NCBI GenBank assembly: GCA_040954595.2
Contig: CM082588.2
Location: 4,712,001 to 4,776,000 of the forward strand
Reading direction: 5' to 3'
From: Balanoglossus misakiensis
Taxonomy: Eukaryota; Hemichordata
DNA: 64,000 bases
Under the pieces are notes generated by a model. It saw only the letters and a list, made by a program, of their open reading frames with translations. It ran no database searches and was not told the origin of the DNA. Positions 60,201 to 64,000 of this stretch are shown here, piece after piece; position 1 is the stretch's first letter, and each line of letters starts with the position of its first letter. A program made the translations under genes and the position numbers.

Positions 60201-63200
60201 GGCTAGTTTGCTGCCCAGATAATTCACAAGATAATTGTAATGAAACACTATGGTTCAGTGGTTTCCCATGCATGGCCTTACTGATGCCAATCTTGTAAGT
60301 ATTAACATGAAAACAAGCCTGTAATACAATGTAGAGCATACTGTTGTTGCAAGCAAAATATAACTGGTATTTTATTTTTCAGTGGTGATATGAAAATGTG
60401 TTTATCTAGGTCTCTTTCCATGGCTACATTGGCATAGGTGGCCATGTAGCTTCAAGCATGATAACATTAATGACATCTCAAACGAAACATGATGAAAATG
60501 TTGAAAATGTCATCAACCTTGCGACAAACCTGGGGGAGACTGGCTGACAAATTCCTTCAGTTTGGATGGATCAGGAATACATCCCTGGAAAACAAAACAA
60601 AAGAAATACAAATATTTTGAAAGATACGCATAAAGTATTGTGTGCTATAGTCATTTTCAAATCAGTTACATGTACATGTACGGTACTATTCTCACTAGTC
60701 AGTGACAATTCAAGTAAGCATCCATACACTATCTTAATTTTCCTTCTCTGATGTGGAAATGGATCAGTCAGTTTGTAGTTTTATAAGCAAAGCGTCATTC
60801 TACTCACACACCATACACAGGGGTATACCAGTAAGTAAATTTGACGAAAACCCACCTTCACGGTTGGGGAAAACCTTTCCATGACGTAGTCTTTGATCCT
60901 GCTGGGCAGTGGTAACTTGGAAACGAGCTTGTCGTCCTTGGCGATAGTGGAGATGATTTCTCGGCACAGCAACTGGAGTGGGGCCACTTTTCTCTGGATC
61001 CAAGCAACGTGTAAAATAGGACCACACGCAATGAAGAGTCTCTGGTCATTATGACCCCATGCTAATGCTGTCACAGGTTTCTATATATATGAAAGACAAA
61101 AAAAAATTCAATAACATTTTCGCTACTTAGGTAAGTGATAAAAATCTTGTGTGATCAACAAAATTTCAAGATGGCGGATTTCTGCCATGTTTAATATAAA
61201 ACTGTGCTATGTCAACATTTAATTACGAAAGGGGTATAATAATAGGATTATACACAAAATACAGCCACATGTGGTGTGGATTCGCTTAATGTTCGTCCAA
61301 TGCAGAGGGCTCTCGATGCTGGGATATTTTTTCTGTGTTTGGAAAAGAAAGCAAACGTATGGCTGCCTTTACCTGTGAAGGCATATGGAGTAGAAATCTC
61401 AGATATCCGTTGATGTTGTAAAACTTGACGACGCTAATCGTGCTGTTGGGTACTGTTCCACCGACGGCCAACATACTGCCGCAGTTACTCCATTCGATTT
61501 GGATGCCTGTGAAAAAAAATGCATAAATAAATCAACTTTTTTGTACGTCACTTTCTCACGACTATATACTGTCATCTCATCATGTTTCTGTGGCGAAGTT
61601 GGACCATGTGTCCAGATGAGGAGGTAAGACATTCAGGTAAGGCCAAAAATGAATTCAATTAAAATATGTTCTCACCTGTGAGCAACGTTCTGATCATTAT
61701 CGGGGAAACGTCATCATAGGCCTTCATCAGCTGAATCAGTCCATCGCCAAGGTCTATCGCCATGGTGTTGCCCTTCTTCCGACTTCTCTTCTTGCCACCC
61801 TCACCTGTAACAGTAACAGTAAAATACCAGTACGTGTTAGTAAGGTTTGTAATTTTTTTATCTTACTACCATTCACTGTTTTCATGTGTCCAGATAGAAA
61901 TTTGACGTCACCTTACAGTGGGTTCTAGTATGACAAATGCCAAGATACAACTAAGTGCTTAGTGAAGCAAATCACAAAAGATTCTCTGAACTAAAAAGTT
62001 TTCTCACTTTTTCTTTTCTTGTCATGCGATTCTTCGCTATCGCTGTCGGTCACGTTGATCATACGAAACTTCTCGCAGGACCACGTGATACTGTGGATCT
62101 CCCGATGTTCGGCCAGCGTGCACTGCGTAACCATGGCACCATGAACATCCATGACGATGATCTGGCCGCCAGATGTCCCAAACAGCACCTGTGTGTTCAA
62201 AGAGAAATAATTATTACAGTTACACACACATATTTCTGTGTTCTGTGGCATTACATAAAGTGGTTTGACAGAATTCCACAGTCACCTTCCAAGGTAAGTG
62301 TCTCCAATACTTCTGAGTGTATAACTCTACATGGCTCTATCCCATTTGCTAGAAGCCTTTCAGTGAAAACGTTGGTGCAAATATATCTTTGATATCAATT
62401 AAAATTCTACTGAGTGCATGAAAACATGACCAATTCCACAGAAATCACATCAATGTGAGAAATTTGAGGCACACACATAAATTTAATGATTTATTGAAAC
62501 ATAATTCCCCAAAGGAGACTGAGACTTTTTATTACTTCCCACTACTTCTTACTACAGTTACATGTTAGCAATTCACAGTTTTAATGCTCTCTTTTCATTT
62601 TATAGCTGAAACAGTTTCTATAACAGTTCAGATGTCATATTAATATGTCATTAAATACACTTCTGTTCTGTGTGTATAAACTGGTGTGTTCCTCAGATAC
62701 CTGATTTGTTTGCAGAATTACTTTTGTACAGTATACAACATAACAGTTTTCCATTCCATAGATGGCTGATTATCTGTCAAAGTCTAGAACTGTCTTTAAA
62801 AAAAAGGCAAGATGAATCCCAATTAATATTCCATAAAATAATTCTTCCAGGCGTTTGGTCAGAAATTTGACATGATACCCAGAGGTTATACACATTACCC
62901 AATATGGACATGATGTTCATGACCTCTGCAGCCTTTTCAACAAATAGAAATACACTGTAGTCTCTGGGCAGAGTTGAAAATAGTCCAGTCCCGCATCAAG
63001 CCCGGCCATAACATTCCTGTTTAAACATCACTCGAATAGTTCAATGTTCTATAAAATTCGCGGAACAGCTCCAGATGTATGAAATCAGCCGCTGTTATTT
63101 TGCAGCGTTTTCTTAACAAGCACACAATGACACAGAGAGCTCAGCTGGAACCTACTCAAACATCTAGCTGTTCCATTACTCCGTTGGCATAGCAACACAC

Positions 63201-64000
63201 CTTACACACCGCACTCCGCTAGTCAGCAGAATTGTCCGGCTTCTTTTCAGAGCTAGGAATTAATTTACGATCAGTGTAAACTTGCACGTGGCTGTCTGCT
63301 TTCGCGGACTGAAAAACAACTTGGCAGGAAGTGTGCCGATTTCTCACACTGAAATGCGGAGGTCATTTCGGCAAAAGATGATTTCTGTTTATCGTGTTCA
63401 AGAATTAAGATCTGCACTTCTGAGCACATTTGCTGTAAACGGTTCTGTGAAAGCGACCTTGTAATTGAAAAACTCACAAAACAGAAAATCACCCTTTCAA
63501 CATTACAGCTCATTGAGCTCAATAGATAGACTGACGGAGTACAAACTTGAGGATATAAGAGGATTGGTTTTATACAGTGCTTAGTGCCATTAATTTTTCA
63601 CAATGACATTTTACATCACCATGAGTAACAGAGGAGTGACCTTCATGCATACAATCTGAAACATTAGCTGTGTTGTTTTTTGCTACCCGGCTATCATCTA
63701 CACCCCAGATGCAATCATTTCTGAATGACACATCTTGAGAAGATTACGTCAGTAACCATGAATGATCATAGGGATCACGGAGAAGCCCATATTAAAAGTC
63801 AAGTGATCGTTTATGTATGAGTATATCTACATTGTGTGTTTGAACGCACACTACGTAGAAATGTCAGTATCTAGATCTGAGACTGCAATACACCACATTG
63901 CAGCCATCCACCCACCTGTTTATCGTCAGGGGTCCAAGCCCCGCACAGCAGTTTACTCTCCAGATTCAGCACAGATGACCAGTAGCGCTGACCGGCCACA
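57167..64000 (-). CDS. TULP4: TULP4 (tubby-like protein 4), C-terminal 923 residues
   Basis: CDS is join(57,167-57,283; 57,645-58,840; 59,003-59,237; 59,446-59,678; 59,804-59,986; 60,530-60,584; 60,856-61,080; 61,373-61,506; 61,676-61,804; 62,008-62,188; 63,916->64,000) on the complement. All introns are GT-AG and all phases agree. Fragment residues: WD-repeat-type strands about 1-205 (GAWTPDDKQVLFGTSGG, IQIEWSNCGSMLAVGG, VTALAWGHNDQRLFIA); SOCS box about 209-245 with BC-box PLQLLCREII and Cul5-type LPLP; first tubby segment about 271-330; Ser- and Lys-rich linker 331-408; tubby segment 409-475 (EVTSNIWGTKFKIHG); a disordered insertion of about 350 residues; final tubby strands 834-923 (WNENTQVYQLDFGGRV, QFGRIDG, ending VALANVTQRLK). 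TULP4 is a predicted substrate receptor of Cullin-RING ubiquitin ligases; substrates are largely unknown. The insertion is much shorter than in vertebrate TULP4 (about 1,540 residues in total). The N-terminus lies outside the window. Confidence 0.96.
57645..58840 (-). CDS. TULP4: TULP4 large exon: disordered insertion and tubby strands
   Basis: 398 codons. About the first 345 are disordered, rich in Ser, Arg, Lys and Ala, with SADS-type repeats (SADSADCE, KSADSSESDGE). The last 52 resume the tubby fold (VFVMHNKAPLWNENTQVYQL, GGRVTQESAKNFQIELHGKQ). The insertion splits the domain as in vertebrate TULP4. Open frames on the opposite strand here are shadows. Confidence 0.94.
59003..59237 (-). CDS. 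TULP4: TULP4 exon, conserved tubby segment
   Basis: It contains NRLVEVTSNIWGTKFKIHG and YKTSLLHLQPRQMTI, characteristic of TULP4, and ends in an acidic SEDEEDSPG stretch. Confidence 0.95.
59446..59678 (-). CDS. TULP4: TULP4 exon, Ser-rich and Lys-rich linker
   Basis: An eight-serine run, acidic SEISDSENNESP, then PRRKRKKHKKKKYKPKLK. It is a disordered linker within the tubby region and may act as a nuclear-localisation or RNA/phosphoinositide-contact stretch. Donor CCAGAG|GTATTC, phase 0. Confidence 0.9.
59804..59986 (-). CDS. TULP4: TULP4 exon, start of the tubby domain
   Basis: NERLHCTMIRTGDDSSSSSP then CYTLFLEYLGGLVPLLKGKR and VSKLRPEFVIYDP. This is the first beta strands of the tubby fold, with the CYTLFLE and LLKGKR patterns. 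Confidence 0.93.
60530..60584 (-). CDS. TULP4: TULP4 micro-exon (55 bp)
   Basis: Codes GCIPDPSKLKEFVSQSPP plus one base. It is bounded by GTTTTCCAG and CCCAG|GTTTGT. Its phases fit both neighbours exactly, which is the main support for such a short exon. Confidence 0.88.
60856..61080 (-). CDS. TULP4: TULP4 exon, last WD strand and SOCS box
   Basis: 75 residues starting KPVTALAWGHNDQRLFIACG. The elongin BC-box consensus is met by PLQLLCREII and the Cullin box by LPLP, followed by SRIKDYVMERFSPTVK. This exon therefore carries the predicted E3-ligase contact. Confidence 0.94.
61373..61506 (-). CDS. TULP4: TULP4 exon, WD repeat
   Basis: IQIEWSNCGSMLAVGGTVPN through KFYNINGYLRFLLHMPSQ. The donor is TCACAG|GTAAAG, phase 0. 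Confidence 0.93.
61676..61804 (-). CDS. TULP4: TULP4 exon, basic loop and WD strand
   Basis: GGKKRSRKKGNTMAIDLGDG followed by LIQLMKAYDDVSPIMIRTLLT. The YDDVSP block is typical of TULP4. Split codons at both ends restore Ser and Gly. Confidence 0.92.
62008..62188 (-). CDS. TULP4: TULP4 exon, WD repeat and acidic loop
   Basis: It begins VLFGTSGGQIIVMDVHGAMV and ends in an acidic then basic loop (DSDSEESHDKKRK). Phase 0 in; one base carried over at the donor AAAAA|GTGAGA. Confidence 0.93.
62189..63915 (-). other. TULP4 intron (1,727 bp)
   Basis: The largest TULP4 intron fully inside the window. No coding exon, repeat array or strong hairpin was noticed in it. Confidence 0.8.
63916..64000 (-). 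CDS. TULP4: TULP4 exon, WD region (cut by the window edge)
   Basis: It reads VAGQRYWSSVLNLESKLLCG then AWTPDDKQ, a WD-repeat strand pair of the TULP4 N-terminal half. The donor is AAACAG|GTGGGT, phase 0. The exon continues past the right edge. Confidence 0.9.

Noticed and set aside
1-64000. CRISPR arrays, bacterial operons, rRNA or tRNA genes
   Set aside because: No spaced direct-repeat array, no Shine-Dalgarno/operon layout and no rRNA were seen. A tRNA was not recognised by eye; a covariance-model scan would be needed to exclude one.

Overview
The window is nuclear DNA from an animal. The evidence is short exons with GT-AG introns in consistent phases, mid-40s or lower GC, many di-, tri- and tetranucleotide microsatellites, inverted-repeat (MITE-like) elements, and two genes of unmistakable metazoan families: FoxO and TULP4, the tubby-like protein with WD repeats and a SOCS box. 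The genome looks like that of a marine invertebrate, with compact coding introns and CpG-rich intergenic DNA beside CpG-poor transcribed DNA. A deuterostome such as a hemichordate or lancelet is a reasonable guess, but I cannot fix the phylum from the sequence.

Layout. 1-18,480: no recognisable gene; CpG-rich DNA with microsatellites, poly-G runs and a few RFX-type X-box motifs. 18,575-44,494: CpG-poor DNA without recognisable protein; I propose that its left end (about 18.6-24.35 kb) is a long 3' untranslated exon of FoxO on the minus strand and the rest is one large 3' intron carrying inverted-repeat elements. 44,527-46,891: a complete two-exon FoxO gene (minus strand, 638 residues) with all three Akt sites, a polyglutamine region and the conserved C-terminal activation region. 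47,119-47,291: its promoter-proximal region. 48.0-49.75 kb: ATC microsatellites and MITE-like repeats. 51,402-52,382: a second, tandem FoxO copy on the same strand. It has the same exon structure and a complete forkhead domain but ends soon after it (194 residues), lacking the activation domain and the Akt sites. Its upstream sequence (52,565-52,803) shares an ordered block of motifs with the promoter of the full-length copy. 53.0-54.4 kb: a long ATC tract and an inverted-repeat element. 54,481-64,000: the 3' UTR and the last eleven coding exons of TULP4 (minus strand; the N-terminal exons lie beyond the right edge).

How it fits together. All three genes are read leftwards. FoxO is the transcription factor at the end of insulin/PI3K/Akt signalling. 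The truncated neighbour keeps a selected DNA-binding domain but lacks Akt control and activation sequences, so a short, possibly constitutive nuclear competitor of FoxO is the most interesting hypothesis here. TULP4 is a predicted Cullin-RING ligase substrate receptor with no direct pathway link visible from sequence.
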